Source: Butyricicoccus porcorum
GTDB lineage: Bacteria; Bacillota; Clostridia; Oscillospirales; Butyricicoccaceae
Reading direction: 5' to 3'
Assembly (NCBI RefSeq): GCF_002157465.1
Contig: NZ_NHOC01000007.1
Coordinates: 62,001-126,000 of the forward strand
Length of the DNA stretch: 64,000 nt
The notes beneath the pieces were generated by a model, which made no database searches, was not told the DNA's origin, and saw nothing but the letters and a program-made list of their open reading frames with translations. Of this stretch, positions 1-9,494 are shown in pieces. Numbering within the stretch: the stretch's first letter is position 1; each line of letters begins with the position of its first letter. The position numbers and the translations under genes are program-made.

Positions 1-2
1 TG

Positions 3-710
3 CGCCTGACGGAAGACGGCGACCTTTGGATTGGTGCGGGCACTGCATTTTCTCACATCACCGCAGATCCGTTGATTCAACGATATGTGCCGATGCTGGG
101 CGAAGCAGTCGATCAGGTCGGCGGCCCACAGATTCGCAATGTCGCCACCATCGGCGGCAACATCTGCAACGGTGCGACATCGGCGGATTCTGCGTCTACC
201 ATGTGCACACTGGAAGCAGAGGTCGTACTGAGCGGCCCGAACGGGCAGCGTGTTGTCCCGGTGTGCGAGTTTTACACTGGACCGGGCAAGACCGTGCGCG
301 AGCGGACGGAGGTTTGCACGCATTTTCTCATCCGGCGGGAAAATTTTGAGGGATGGTCGGGCGAGTATATCAAGTACGGCAAGCGCCGGGCGATGGAAAT
401 TGCGACGCTCGGCTGTGCCGTGCGCGTCAAGCTGTCACAGGATAAAACGCGCTTTGAAGATGTGCGGCTGGCTTATGGCGTGGCCGCACCGACGCCGGTG
501 CGCTGCCGGGCTGCGGAGGATGTGCTGCGCGGCTGTGCGGTTGCGGACAGCCAAGCAGCCGCAGCATTTGCCAAAACCGCGCTGACTGAGGTCAATCCGC
601 GCTCGTCGTGGCGCGCATCGAAGGAATTTCGTTTGCAGCTGGTAGAGGAACTCGCCAAACGCGCGCTGCACGCAGCAGTACAGAAGGCAGGAGGGATCCC
701 ATATGCTTAA
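3..710 (+). CDS. xdhB: Xanthine dehydrogenase-type FAD-binding subunit (5' partial)
   Basis: This is the middle FAD-carrying subunit of a molybdenum hydroxylase (xanthine dehydrogenase/CO dehydrogenase medium-subunit family), which passes electrons from the iron-sulfur subunit to FAD. The frame is open from base 3, so the N-terminus lies outside the window. The flavin-binding signature TIGGNICNGATSADSA is clear, and the C-terminal CO_deh_flav_C-like region follows (PRSSWRASKEFR). The gene overlaps the next one by 8 bp, indicating translational coupling. The short gap-free arrangement and XdhB-like signature favour purine oxidation, but the substrate-binding molybdopterin subunit is not visible, so other hydroxylases remain possible. 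Confidence 0.88.
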   Translation, partial: RLTEDGDLWIGAGTAFSHITADPLIQRYVPMLGEAVDQVGGPQIRNVATIGGNICNGATSADSASTMCTLEAEVVLSGPNGQRVVPVCEFYTGPGKTVRERTEVCTHFLIRRENFEGWSGEYIKYGKRRAMEIATLGCAVRVKLSQDKTRFEDVRLAYGVAAPTPVRCRAAEDVLRGCAVADSQAAAAFAKTALTEVNPRSSWRASKEFRLQLVEELAKRALHAAVQKAGGIPYA

Positions 711-1197
711 CATTGTACATATGACGGTCAACGGGAAGGAACAGGAGCTTGCTGTTGATGTGCGTGAGTCTCTGCTGGATACATTGCGGAATCGCTTGCA
801 TCTGACCTCGGTCAAAAAAGGCTGTGAGGTCGGCGAATGTGGGGCATGTACGGTGCTGGTCGACGGCGAGGCAGTAGACAGCTGCCTGTATCTGACCATG
901 TGGGCAGATGGCAAACATGTGCTGACTGTAGAGGGGCTGAAGGGGCCGAACGGTGAGCTGTCGCCCATCCAGCAGGCCTTCATTGATGAAGCTGCCGTGC
1001 AGTGCGGCTTCTGTACGCCCGGACTGATCCTGACCGCAGTAGAAATCGTCGGAACCGGTAAGACATACAGCAGGGAGCAACTGAAAAAGCTGATTTCCGG
1101 CCATTTGTGCCGCTGCACCGGCTATGAGAGCATTTTAAACGCCATGGAACGCATTGCCGGAGAAAAACGGGAGCAGACAGCATCGGACGACAGATAA
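703..1197 (+). CDS. xdhC: Molybdenum hydroxylase [2Fe-2S] subunit
   Basis: This 164-residue protein carries the two [2Fe-2S] clusters that relay electrons from the molybdenum site to FAD in xanthine dehydrogenase-type enzymes. The N-terminal plant-ferredoxin-type motif (GCEVGECGACTV with a further Cys about 20 residues on) and the C-terminal CGFCTPG and LCRCTGY motifs are all present, so all eight cluster cysteines appear intact. Length is normal for the family. The start overlaps the upstream FAD subunit and is preceded by AGGAGGGATCC. It is the last gene of its operon, followed by a hairpin shared with the convergent DUF4317 gene. Confidence 0.92.
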   Translation: MLNIVHMTVNGKEQELAVDVRESLLDTLRNRLHLTSVKKGCEVGECGACTVLVDGEAVDSCLYLTMWADGKHVLTVEGLKGPNGELSPIQQAFIDEAAVQCGFCTPGLILTAVEIVGTGKTYSREQLKKLISGHLCRCTGYESILNAMERIAGEKREQTASDDR

Positions 1198-1204
1198 CAA
1201 CACA

Positions 1205-1238
1205 TAAAAATGCACACCCTCGTTCGGGGGTGTGCATT
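1205..1238. terminator. Bidirectional terminator hairpin
   Basis: An 11-bp perfect inverted repeat (AATGCACACCC at 1209-1219 with GGGTGTGCATT at 1228-1238) lies between the convergent xdhC-like and DUF4317 genes. A run of five A on the left gives a T tract on the minus strand, so it mainly ends the minus-strand gene. Confidence 0.7.
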
Positions 1239-1255
1239 GCTGCATAACAGGGAAT

Positions 1256-2416
1256 TTATTCTCCTGCTTGCGCCGTGGCAAGCTCCGGCTCAAACTGGAT
1301 GGTTACGCCGCTGACTTCCACATTGTCCTCGGCGCGGATCAGGATGTACTTGATGCCGTCGATGGTTTTTGTCTGAATCAGGTCGCGCGCTTCCGGCTTG
1401 ACCTGAATGGTCACACCGGTTGTTTTGATATCGAAGCGCCGGTTGTCGATGATGTTTTTCGGGCTGACTGTCTGTCCTGCGCCAAAAGCGGCATCGAACT
1501 GCTCTTGAAAGGCATCGAGATGTTGTTCGGAAACGCCGCAGTCCTCCAATACCTCTTCGACTGTTTCGCGGTTAATCATCAGCGGTTCGGGCACTTTGCT
1601 TTCCTTGTGCATCTGGATCAGATCACTGAGCTGCTCGTGCACCGCCTGCACGACCTCCATGCTGCACTCTTCTTCCAGAGAAGCGGACAGCACTGTCTCA
1701 AAGCTGCGCCGCTGCTCCATGGCGGGTTTGGGCGCTTCTGCCTGGAAAATTGTGCTGATAAATTCCTCATGCGCATCGTCATCGCTGCGGGTATAGCACA
1801 GTGAATTATACAGGTTGGTCGTGCGGTCGTCGAAGGCGGGGAACAGGAAGCCGAGCTGCGGCGGGGAAACCAGCCAGTTTCCGGCAATGGTGCAGAACGA
1901 CTGCTGCTGATAATCATAGCCCAGCCCCGGTTTGGATTTTTTCACCGGGCAAATGCTGCAAATAATATGGGAGAATACATCCTCGGAACCGTCGGACAGC
2001 TCGAGGTCATCCTTTCCACGATATGGCACATCATAGGCGTTGTGCGCCATCAGGATGAGGTAATTTTCCCCAAGCGATACGCAGGAGATGACCTTCTGAT
2101 AGAAGGTATTGCGCGCATCGGCGTCCTCCAGACGGCTGTCGCGCAGCTTCATCAGCAGCGCGTGCGCTTCGCCATGCATCACCTGTTCGTTGCTGAACGG
2201 GATATCGAGCAGATTTTTGCCGAGCGTGCCCGAAAGACTTTTTTTCAGCAGCCCGAGATATGCCTCGGATTCCTCTTGTGTCGTCAGCCCGAGAGACTGC
2301 TCAAAGGTGGAGACAATCGTGCGGTTTTCATTGACATAGCAGCCATATACCTTTGAAATTCCACTGCGATCCGGGCGAAGCTGACGGCGCAGTTCGGAAA
2401 CTTCTTTTTCAATCAT
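1256..2416 (-). CDS. DUF4317 family protein
   Basis: A 386-residue protein that I recognise as DUF4317 (function unknown), common in Clostridia. It starts MIEKEVSELRRQLRPDRSGI, as family members do, and keeps the conserved middle region with CICPVKKSKPGL-type text near residue 155. No signal peptide or membrane segment is evident, so it is probably cytoplasmic. It stands alone, with a minus-strand promoter upstream at 2456-2485 and a terminator hairpin just beyond its stop. No neighbour suggests a role. Confidence 0.85.
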   Translation of the reverse strand: MIEKEVSELRRQLRPDRSGISKVYGCYVNENRTIVSTFEQSLGLTTQEESEAYLGLLKKSLSGTLGKNLLDIPFSNEQVMHGEAHALLMKLRDSRLEDADARNTFYQKVISCVSLGENYLILMAHNAYDVPYRGKDDLELSDGSEDVFSHIICSICPVKKSKPGLGYDYQQQSFCTIAGNWLVSPPQLGFLFPAFDDRTTNLYNSLCYTRSDDDAHEEFISTIFQAEAPKPAMEQRRSFETVLSASLEEECSMEVVQAVHEQLSDLIQMHKESKVPEPLMINRETVEEVLEDCGVSEQHLDAFQEQFDAAFGAGQTVSPKNIIDNRRFDIKTTGVTIQVKPEARDLIQTKTIDGIKYILIRAEDNVEVSGVTIQFEPELATAQAGE

Positions 2417-2455
2417 AGCATAACTCCTGTTCTGGGTAATCGAAAATGTATTGCC

Positions 2456-2485
2456 ATTTTACCGCGCAACCGGAGGAATTGTCAA
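2456..2485 (-). promoter_or_regulatory. Sigma-A-type promoter for DUF4317 gene
   Basis: On the minus strand TTGACA (2485-2480) and TAAAAT (2461-2456) are separated by 18 bp, about 40 bp upstream of the DUF4317 start. Confidence 0.6.
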
Positions 2486-2501
2486 CATGGGTGTGCCGCA
2501 G

Positions 2502-2541
2502 AAAAAAGCCCGGCGTCCGCGCAGATGACGCGGTACCGGGC
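2502..2541 (-). terminator. Rho-independent terminator after Ca2+ ATPase
   Basis: GCCCGG (2508-2513) pairs with CCGGGC (2536-2541), with a second inner stem CCGCG/CGCGG. Six A on the plus strand (2502-2507) become a T tract on the minus strand, directly after the minus-strand ATPase gene. Confidence 0.75.
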
Positions 2542-2556
2542 AAAAGCCAGACAGGC

Positions 2557-5172
2557 TTAGTGACTGTGCCGAATCAGACCACATGCCTTGGAAAACTCCA
2601 TGACTGCCACGGGGACGAAAATCAGCACCAGCCCGATGAGATACAGGCTTACCGGCAGGCGAACCAGTCCGAACGGGATGGACAGCGGCGTAAACAGCAC
2701 CAGAGCGACCAGCACAATGGATACCAGTGCTGCCTGATTCAGTCTTCGATTGCGGAACACGCCGATGCGGAACAGCGAGTGCTCAGAGCGCATGTTAAAT
2801 GCCTGAATGACCTGGGACAGCGAAAGGACGAGGAATGCCAGTGTCTGTCCGCCAGCCAGCTCGCCGGTGACGGTCTGTCCGATGTGGAAGGCAAGCAGAC
2901 ACAACGCACCGAACAGAACGCCTTGAAGTACGATGCGCACGCCAAAGCCGTGGGCAAATAAGCTCTCATTTTTCGGGCGCGGTTTCTGATCCATGACATC
3001 CGATTCAACTGCCTCCATGCCGAGCGCAATAGCGGGCAGACTGTCGGTGACGAGGTTGGTCCACAGCAGCTGCATGGACAACAGCGGTGATCTGTGCCAC
3101 AGCAGCATGGCGGCAAAGACAGCAATGACCTCGCCGATGTTGGTTCCGAGCAGGAAGCCGACGACCTTTTTGATGTTTGCATAAATGCCGCGTCCTTCGC
3201 GCACTGCGTCGACAATGGTGGCAAAGTTGTCATCTGTCAGTGTGATATCAGCGGCGCCCTTGGCGACATCCGTGCCGGTGATGCCCATCGCGCAGCCGAT
3301 ATCAGCGGCCTTGAGTGCGGGTGCGTCGTTGACGCCGTCGCCGGTCATGGACACGATCTGGTCTTTGCGTTGCCATGCCTTGACGATGCGGATTTTATTT
3401 TCCGGTGAAACGCGCGCATAGACGGAGATGTGTTCCACCTGTGCGTCCAGTTCCGTTTCACTCATCGCATCGAGCTCAGTTCCGGTAACAGCGCGGTCGC
3501 CGTCTTGAAAAATACCCAGTTCGCGCGCGATAGCTGTGGCAGTTACAACATGGTCGCCGGTAATCATCACTGGCTTAATGCCGGCTTTGCGGCAGACGCC
3601 GACGGCTTTCTGTGCTTCCGGGCGCGGCGGATCGATCATGCCGACCAGACCCAGGAAGATCAGCCTGCTTTCCAGCTCTTCCGGAATCGGCACGGCGGGG
3701 ACACAGTCGATTTCTTTGTATGCGACTGCCAGCACGCGCAGGGCGGAGGCGCTCAGCTGTTCGGTGATACGCTGTGCGGCTTCCAGATTGCCGCTGATAC
3801 AGCGCGACGCCATCACATCAAACGCACCCTTGACGATGACAACATACCTGCCATCGATTTTATTTATCGTGCTCATGAGTTTGCGGTCGGAATCGAATGG
3901 GATTTCTGCCAAACGGGGGCATGCCCGGTTGAGCTCGTTCTTCGGCATGCCGTTTTTGTGGGCGGCAAGAATAATAGCGGTTTCAGTCGGGTCGCCGACG
4001 TGCTGTTCTTGGCCGTTTTCAAATACAACGGAGCCATCACAGCAGAGCGCACCATATCGCAGCAGCTGTTTGATTTCTTTGGAATTGTCTGTGGAGATGT
4101 CCTCCGGGCTGTCCATACCGTCGAGCCATGCCTTGGTGAGCGTCATGCGGTTTTGGGTCAGCGTGCCGGTTTTATCCGAGCAAATTATAGACGCACTTCC
4201 CAGTGTCTCGACAGCGGGGAGGCGGCGGATAATTGCGTTTTTGCTGACCATGCGCTGCACGCCGATGGACAGAACGATGGTGACAATGGCCGGAAGACCC
4301 TCTGGAATTGCGGAAACAGCGAGGGAAACGGCGGTCATGAAGATTTCCATCGACGGGATACCGTTCAGAATGCCGACAACAAAGATAATTGCACAGGCAG
4401 CGAGTGCGAGAATGCCCAGATATTTGCCGAGCTGCGCCAGCTTTTTCTGGAGCGGCGTCATGCTTTCCTCCTCGGCTTCGAGGAGGTTGGCAATGTTACC
4501 CATCTCGGTGTTCATACCGGTAGCGGTGACGACAGCTGTTGCGGTGCCGTAGGTGATGCTGCAACCGGAAAAGACCATGTTGGTGCGGTCGCCCAGCGGG
4601 GCGTCCTCTGCAATGACCGCTTGTGCGTCCTTTTCTGCGGGGACGGATTCACCGGTGAGGGCGGATTCTTCACTTTTCAGACTGGCACTCTGGATAAGCC
4701 GCGCATCTGCGGGGATAAAATCGCCTGCTTCCAAGCGGATAATGTCGCCTGGGACAAGCTCACTCGCGTCAATAACGGTTTCTTTTCCGTCGCGCAGGAC
4801 ACGGGCATGCGGTGCGGAGAGATTTTTGAGCGCGTCGAGCGCTTTTTCTGCCTTGCTCTCCTGCAGGACACCCATCATTGCGTTGAGTACGACAATGAGC
4901 AGGATGAGCACTGGCTCAAAGAAGCCTTCCGGATCGCCTTCGATACAGGCGATGACAAAGGAAACTGCGGCAGCTGCAATCAGAATCAGGATCATAACAT
5001 CCTTGAATTGATCGATAAACCGGCGCAGATTGCTTTTTTTCTTCTTTTCACGCAGCCTGTTTGATCCATACTGCTGTTTGCGCTGCACAGCCTGGCTGCT
5101 GCTCAGACCGTCGGACAGGCTGGAAGCAAGCTCCTGCATGACGGTCTCACCCGTTTCATGATGGAATATCAT
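2557..5172 (-). CDS. Cation (Ca2+)-transporting P-type ATPase
   Basis: An 871-residue P2-type ATPase that most resembles PMCA/SERCA-like calcium pumps of Firmicutes. Visible parts in order: N-terminal cation ATPase domain, membrane pair near residues 60-105, actuator domain with TGES at 173-176, membrane segment with the PEGL motif (290-293) that forms ion site II, phosphorylation motif DKTGTLT with Asp333, nucleotide domain, hinge MTGDGVNDAPALK, then six C-terminal helices. It would pump Ca2+ (possibly Mn2+) out of the cell using ATP. The start follows AGGAGG by seven bases. It appears monocistronic. Cation choice is inferred from family resemblance only. Confidence 0.92.
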   Translation of the reverse strand: MIFHHETGETVMQELASSLSDGLSSSQAVQRKQQYGSNRLREKKKKSNLRRFIDQFKDVMILILIAAAAVSFVIACIEGDPEGFFEPVLILLIVVLNAMMGVLQESKAEKALDALKNLSAPHARVLRDGKETVIDASELVPGDIIRLEAGDFIPADARLIQSASLKSEESALTGESVPAEKDAQAVIAEDAPLGDRTNMVFSGCSITYGTATAVVTATGMNTEMGNIANLLEAEEESMTPLQKKLAQLGKYLGILALAACAIIFVVGILNGIPSMEIFMTAVSLAVSAIPEGLPAIVTIVLSIGVQRMVSKNAIIRRLPAVETLGSASIICSDKTGTLTQNRMTLTKAWLDGMDSPEDISTDNSKEIKQLLRYGALCCDGSVVFENGQEQHVGDPTETAIILAAHKNGMPKNELNRACPRLAEIPFDSDRKLMSTINKIDGRYVVIVKGAFDVMASRCISGNLEAAQRITEQLSASALRVLAVAYKEIDCVPAVPIPEELESRLIFLGLVGMIDPPRPEAQKAVGVCRKAGIKPVMITGDHVVTATAIARELGIFQDGDRAVTGTELDAMSETELDAQVEHISVYARVSPENKIRIVKAWQRKDQIVSMTGDGVNDAPALKAADIGCAMGITGTDVAKGAADITLTDDNFATIVDAVREGRGIYANIKKVVGFLLGTNIGEVIAVFAAMLLWHRSPLLSMQLLWTNLVTDSLPAIALGMEAVESDVMDQKPRPKNESLFAHGFGVRIVLQGVLFGALCLLAFHIGQTVTGELAGGQTLAFLVLSLSQVIQAFNMRSEHSLFRIGVFRNRRLNQAALVSIVLVALVLFTPLSIPFGLVRLPVSLYLIGLVLIFVPVAVMEFSKACGLIRHSH

Positions 5173-5664
5173 AGAGCATCCTCCTTGTTTGGGAATATTG
5201 GAATATCAAGACAGCTAGGGCGTATCAGAAAAGTCGAAACGTTTGACTCTTTCTACAAGTGCGGATCGCTTCATCGTTAAAAACACTTGAAATCCGAACG
5301 GATTCCTGCGAGCTTTTGTCGAGAATCGACCTCGCCTTTGCGAAATATTCGTCATTTTCTTGGTTTTTAGATAGCGCCTGGAAAAAGTTCGATATTTCCT
5401 CAGATTACAGAATCTGCTGCGCTTTTGGACATTATACATGATTCATGCGGAAAATACATGCAGATTCCCGTTTTTGTTGTGTTAAGGATGATCTGACCGG
5501 CAACGGAGGATGGATGGCGGAAGAGACAAAAGAAGTACCTGCAAGATGTACGGAGATTACCCCTGCTACTGCTCCGGGGGAAGCCGAACACGCCGATGTT
5601 GCAGAATGGAGCGGAAAAAAGCACGATTTTTGCAAAGAAATAGAAGGAATTCCGCGCTTTTTGA
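5173..5664. other. Intergenic region without a convincing gene
   Basis: This stretch holds no gene I can support. On the minus strand 5404-5225 is an open frame of 59 codons with protein-like composition (contains NFFQALSKNQENDEYFAKAR) but no ATG, GTG or TTG start, so it may be the eroded tail of a lost gene. Plus-strand frames around 5445-5792 have starts, but no ribosome site and no recognisable family. Confidence 0.35.
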
Positions 5665-5693
5665 TTGAAGAATTGAAAAAGATATCATATAAT
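5665..5693 (+). promoter_or_regulatory. Sigma-A promoter for the aconitase-family gene
   Basis: TTGAAG (5665-5670), a 17-bp spacer and a perfect TATAAT (5688-5693) precede the hydratase gene by about 120 bp, leaving a leader of roughly 115 nt. Confidence 0.65.
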
Positions 5694-5816
5694 ATTTCTA
5701 AAGAACAGCAGAACGGCTTTGTGTGGACATCTGCGCAGGCCGGGACGTTGTCCGCAAAACCAGAGTATTCGATAACGATTTCCAATCGATGACGAATAAA
5801 GAAGGGAGCAAATCAA

Positions 5817-7763
5817 ATGGTCAAATTATATGACGGCGGCGTATATCTGGTCGGCGGCAAGGAAATTGTCGCAGAGCAGGATGCAGCGAAGGTACAGGCA
5901 CTGACCGGACAGGCGGCAGACAAGGAGGAAGCAAAGAAGGGCACGATTGCCTATTCCATCCTCTCCGCGCACAACACCTCCGGCAACATGGACAAGCTGA
6001 AAATTAAGTTTGACGCCATGACTTCGCATGACATCACGTTTGTCGGCATTGTCCAGACAGCCAAAGCATCCGGCATGGAGAAATTCCCGATCCCGTATGT
6101 CCTGACCAACTGCCACAACTCGCTGTGTGCGGTCGGCGGTACCATCAACGAGGACGACCATGTATTCGGCCTGTCCGCTGCGAAGAAGTATGGCGGCATT
6201 TATGTTCCGCCGCATCTGGCAGTTATCCACCAGTACATGCGCGAAAAAATGGCAGGCTGCGGCAAGATGATTCTCGGCTCGGACAGCCACACCCGTTATG
6301 GCGCACTGGGCACCATGGCAATCGGCGAAGGCGGCGGCGAGCTGGTCAAGCAGCTGCTGTGTGATACCTATGATGTCAGCTATCCGGGCGTTGTCGGCAT
6401 TTATCTGGACGGCAAGCCGCAGCCGGGTGTCGGCCCGCAGGATATCGCACTGGCAATCATCGGCGCAGTCTTCAAGTGCGGCTATGTCAAGAACAAGGTC
6501 ATGGAATTTGTCGGCCCGGGCATCGCTTCGATGACCACCGATTTCCGCAACGGCGTCGATGTTATGACGACGGAGACCACCTGCCTGTCTTCGATCTGGT
6601 GCACGGATGACGACACCAAGGCATATCTGACGATGCATGGCCGCGGCGATGACTATAAGAAGCTCAATCCGGCGGATGTTGCATACTATGATGGCATGGT
6701 TTATGTTGACCTGAGCACCGTCAAGCCGATGATCGCACTGCCGTTCCATCCGAGCAACACCTATGAGATCGACGAGCTGAACGCAAACCTCGGCGATATC
6801 CTGCGTGCAGTAGAGAAGGATGCGGAGCGCCTGATCGGTGGCAATTCCGATATCAAGTTTACGCTGATCGATAAGATTGTAAATGGCAAGCTACAGGTAC
6901 AGCAGGGCATCATTGCCGGCTGCGCAGGCGGCGGCTACACCAATGTCATGGAAGCAGCACACATCCTGCGCGGCGCACAGTGCGGCGCGGACGAGTTCAC
7001 ACTGTCCGTCTATCCGTCTTCCATGCCGGTTTACATGGATCTCGTCAAGAAGGGCGCAGTTTCCGAGCTGATGGCAGCAGGTGCTGTTCTCAAGACCGCA
7101 TTCTGCGGCCCGTGCTTCGGTGCAGGCGACACACCGGCAAACAACGGCCTGAGCATCCGCCATACGACGAGAAACTTCCCGAACCGCGAGGGCTCGAAGC
7201 CGGGCAGCGGTCAGATGTCCTCTGTCGCACTGATGGACGCGCGTTCCATCGCGGCAACGGCGGCAAACGGCGGCATTCTGACTCCGGCAACCGCAGTGGT
7301 CGACGATTATGTTGTACCGGAATACGAGTTCGACGATTCGTCCTATCGTTCCCGCGTCTATCAGGGCTACAATGCACCGGTTGAGGGTGCAGAGCTGGTT
7401 TACGGCCCGAATATCAAGGACTGGCCGCAGATGAGCGCACTGACCGACAACATCCTGCTCAAGGTATGTACCAAGATCATGGACGACGTCACTACGACTG
7501 ATGAGCTGATTCCGTCCGGTGAGACCTCATCCTACCGCTCCAACCCGCTGGGTCTGGCAGAGTTTACGCTGTCCCGCCGCGATCCGAAGTATGTCGGACG
7601 CTCCAAGGAGGTCGACAAGCTGGAAAAGGCGCGTGCCGCAGGCAAGAATCCGGTTGACCTTGAGCCGGAGCTGGAGAAGGTTTATGCACAGATCAAGACC
7701 ATCGATCCGGACATGGTTCCGGCCGATACCGAAATCGGCAGCATGATCTACTGTTCCAGATGA
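5817..7763 (+). CDS. Aconitase-family hydratase (YbhJ-like), C-terminally broken
   Basis: A 648-residue aconitase-superfamily protein resembling E. coli YbhJ-type putative hydratases. Landmarks include [13 protein letters not shown] near residue 97, [20 protein letters not shown] near 155, [14 protein letters not shown] and [16 protein letters not shown] near 430; these supply cysteines that could ligate a 4Fe-4S cluster. The substrate of this subfamily is unknown. The reading frame ends abruptly after [10 protein letters not shown], where relatives continue for about another 100 residues. The missing tail resumes in a different frame at 7745-7972, so about 40-45 codons have been lost with a frameshift. 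The swivel-domain part that helps form the active site is therefore detached, and the protein is probably inactive unless this is a sequencing error. Confidence 0.85.
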   Translation: MVKLYDGGVYLVGGKEIVAEQDAAKVQALTGQAADKEEAKKGTIAYSILSAHNTSGNMDKLKIKFDAMTSHDITFVGIVQTAKASGMEKFPIPYVLTNCHNSLCAVGGTINEDDHVFGLSAAKKYGGIYVPPHLAVIHQYMREKMAGCGKMILGSDSHTRYGALGTMAIGEGGGELVKQLLCDTYDVSYPGVVGIYLDGKPQPGVGPQDIALAIIGAVFKCGYVKNKVMEFVGPGIASMTTDFRNGVDVMTTETTCLSSIWCTDDDTKAYLTMHGRGDDYKKLNPADVAYYDGMVYVDLSTVKPMIALPFHPSNTYEIDELNANLGDILRAVEKDAERLIGGNSDIKFTLIDKIVNGKLQVQQGIIAGCAGGGYTNVMEAAHILRGAQCGADEFTLSVYPSSMPVYMDLVKKGAVSELMAAGAVLKTAFCGPCFGAGDTPANNGLSIRHTTRNFPNREGSKPGSGQMSSVALMDARSIAATAANGGILTPATAVVDDYVVPEYEFDDSSYRSRVYQGYNAPVEGAELVYGPNIKDWPQMSALTDNILLKVCTKIMDDVTTTDELIPSGETSSYRSNPLGLAEFTLSRRDPKYVGRSKEVDKLEKARAAGKNPVDLEPELEKVYAQIKTIDPDMVPADTEIGSMIYCSR

Positions 7764-7972
7764 AGGGCGAGCCGGAGTTTGAGATCGGCGATTACATCTA
7801 TATCCCGAATGTCAAGGTCGCACTTGACGGCGATATGCAGGACATCAAGGCGTACGTTCTCGGCGAGCAGGTAAAGGAGATTTCCCTTTACATCGCGGAT
7901 ATGACGCCGGATGAAAAGAAGATTGTCAAGGCAGGCTGCCTGATTAACTACAATCGCAATCGCAACCGCTGA
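7745..7972 (+). pseudogene. Detached C-terminus of the aconitase-family hydratase
   Basis: This frame reads [20 protein letters not shown] and ends with the typical aconitase-family tail KAGCLINYNRNRNR. It matches the expected C-terminal swivel-domain end of the upstream hydratase but sits in another frame. An ATG at 7760 overlaps the upstream TGA (ATGA), so it could in principle be translated by coupling as a 70-residue piece. The sequence joining the two halves in relatives is absent, indicating an internal deletion rather than a simple one-base slip. Confidence 0.75.
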
Positions 7973-8010
7973 GTTGTGGCAAATCAAGATGCCTGAAAGA
8001 ATACAAAAGG

Positions 8011-8039
8011 AGGGGCTGCACAAGCAGCCCCTCTTTTTG
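8011..8039 (+). terminator. Rho-independent terminator
   Basis: Perfect stem AGGGGCTGC (8011-8019) / GCAGCCCCT (8024-8032), loop ACAA, followed by CTTTTT. It ends the hydratase transcript. Confidence 0.88.
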
Positions 8040-8126
8040 CATGTGGTTGCATCCGAGCGTGTTCTGATGTAAAATAACAGGGAAAACAGACAGGAAATAC
8101 AGATGAGAAACACAGGAGGTTTTTTT

Positions 8127-8300
8127 ATGCTGCCACAGGATCCGATTATGCTGCTGAGCTATGTCAACACTAAGTTGCGCGACTCGTATTCGTCGCTGGA
8201 CATGCTTTGCAGTGATCTGAATATCGACCGGGAAACGCTCGTGCGCAAGCTGGACGCCGTCAATTATACCTACGATTCCCAGCAGAACCGCTTTGTTTGA
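8127..8300 (+). CDS. DUF4250 domain protein
   Basis: A 57-residue protein that I recognise as the small Firmicutes family DUF4250 (function unknown). It starts MLPQDPIMLLSYVNTKLRD and ends with the typical YDSQQNRFV. The ATG at 8127 follows AGGAGG with eight T/A bases between, which is preferred to an upstream in-frame ATG at 8103 that has no ribosome site. The helical, HTH-like pattern (SSLDMLCSDLNIDRETLVRKL) suggests a small DNA- or protein-binding fold, but this is only inference. Confidence 0.85.
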   Translation: MLPQDPIMLLSYVNTKLRDSYSSLDMLCSDLNIDRETLVRKLDAVNYTYDSQQNRFV

Positions 8301-8323
8301 CCGCTGTGGTCAGACAGCAGAAT

Positions 8324-8374
8324 CAGCCTCGACTCGCAGCTGCGTTGCAGCAATGGCGGTGGGAGGCTGTTTTT
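8324..8374 (+). terminator. Probable terminator after DUF4250
   Basis: CAGCCTC (8324-8330) pairs with GAGGCTG (8363-8369), followed by TTTTT. The loop is long (32 nt), so confidence is limited. Confidence 0.5.
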
Positions 8375-8536
8375 CATGTGCAGGTATGACCGTCCCGCCT
8401 GTATTGAAAATAATATGGTGCTTTTTTGACAAAAAATAGTGAAAAATACCATTGATTTTTATCTCGAAATCTGATTAGCTAATAAGTAGTATTTTTTTAC
8501 GAAAATTCCGCAATCTGTACAGTGAGGTAATCGAAC

Positions 8537-9409
8537 ATGAGTACGAAAGAAATGAAGCCGATTAAGGAAGGCAAGGTTCGTGAGATCTATGACAACGGTG
8601 ACAGCCTGATTATGGTTGCAACTGACCGCATCAGCTGCTTTGATGTCATTCTGAAAAATCAGGTCACCAAGAAGGGCACTGTCCTGACCCAGATGTCCAA
8701 GTTCTGGTTTGACATGACGCAGGATATTCTCCCCAATCATATGATTTCCGTCGATGTAAAGGATATGCCGGAATTTTTCCAGCAGCCGAAGTTTGACGGC
8801 AACAGCATGATGTGCCGTAAGCTGGAGATGTTGCCGGTCGAGTGCATCGTCCGCGGCTATATCACGGGCAGCGGTTGGGCGAGCTATCAGAAGGATGGCA
8901 CGGTCTGTGGCATCAAGCTGCCGGAGGGCCTGAAGGAGTCCGACAAGCTGCCGGAGCCGATCTATACCCCGTCCACCAAGGCGGAAATCGGCGACCATGA
9001 CGAAAATATTTCCTATGAGCAGAGCATTGCTTATCTGGAAAAGCGCTTCCCGGGCAAGGGCGAGGAATATGCTTCCAAGCTCCGCGATTATACCATTGCA
9101 CTGTACAAGAAGTGCGCTGATTATGCACTCAGCCGCGGTATTATTATTGCAGATACGAAGTTCGAGTTCGGTCTGGACGAAGAGGGCAATATCGTGATCG
9201 GCGACGAAATGCTGACCCCGGACAGCTCCCGCTTCTGGCCGGCAGATGGCTATGAGCCGGGCCATGGCCAGCCGTCTTTTGACAAGCAGTTTGCGCGTGA
9301 CTGGCTCAAGTCCAATGAGCATGACTGGGAGCTGCCGCAGGAAATTGTCGATAAGACGATTGCCAAGTATCTCCAGGCATACGAGCTGCTGACCGGCAAG
9401 AAGCTGTAA
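8537..9409 (+). CDS. purC: SAICAR synthetase (PurC)
   Basis: Phosphoribosylaminoimidazole-succinocarboxamide synthase joins aspartate to CAIR in step seven or eight of purine synthesis. The 290-residue length fits the longer PurC class. Recognisable blocks are the N-terminal KEGKVREIYD, the ATP/substrate region RKLEMLPVECIVRGYITGSG, the TPSTKAEIGDHDENIS block and the C-terminal DTKFEFGLD followed by DEMLTPDSSRFWP. The gene stands apart from other pur genes in this window. A TTGACA-like box lies near 8426, but no clear -10 partner was found, and I see no purine riboswitch in the 236-bp leader. Confidence 0.96.
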   Translation: MSTKEMKPIKEGKVREIYDNGDSLIMVATDRISCFDVILKNQVTKKGTVLTQMSKFWFDMTQDILPNHMISVDVKDMPEFFQQPKFDGNSMMCRKLEMLPVECIVRGYITGSGWASYQKDGTVCGIKLPEGLKESDKLPEPIYTPSTKAEIGDHDENISYEQSIAYLEKRFPGKGEEYASKLRDYTIALYKKCADYALSRGIIIADTKFEFGLDEEGNIVIGDEMLTPDSSRFWPADGYEPGHGQPSFDKQFARDWLKSNEHDWELPQEIVDKTIAKYLQAYELLTGKKL

Positions 9410-9435
9410 CAATTATTTGCTGCACAGAAATACCA

Positions 9436-9472
9436 TGTCGGTGGCTGCTTTCGGCAGCTGCCGGCATTTTTT
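9436..9472 (+). terminator. Rho-independent terminator after purC
   Basis: A 13-bp stem with G-U pairs (9436-9448 with 9454-9466) and a five-base loop is followed by TTTTTT. It lies just before the MATE gene. Confidence 0.85.
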
Positions 9473-9494
9473 GTGCACAGGGGAGCAAGACAAC

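Noticed and set aside
3430-5064. 544-codon plus-strand open frame opposite the Ca2+ ATPase
   Set aside because: It is the antisense shadow of a clear P-type ATPase gene; no family resemblance and no ribosome site.
5445-5792. 115-codon plus-strand frame before the hydratase
   Set aside because: No ribosome site, no family, and it contains the hydratase promoter, so it is unlikely to be coding.
8301-8536. Purine riboswitch in front of purC
   Set aside because: The conserved three-way-junction core sequences of the purine aptamer are not present.
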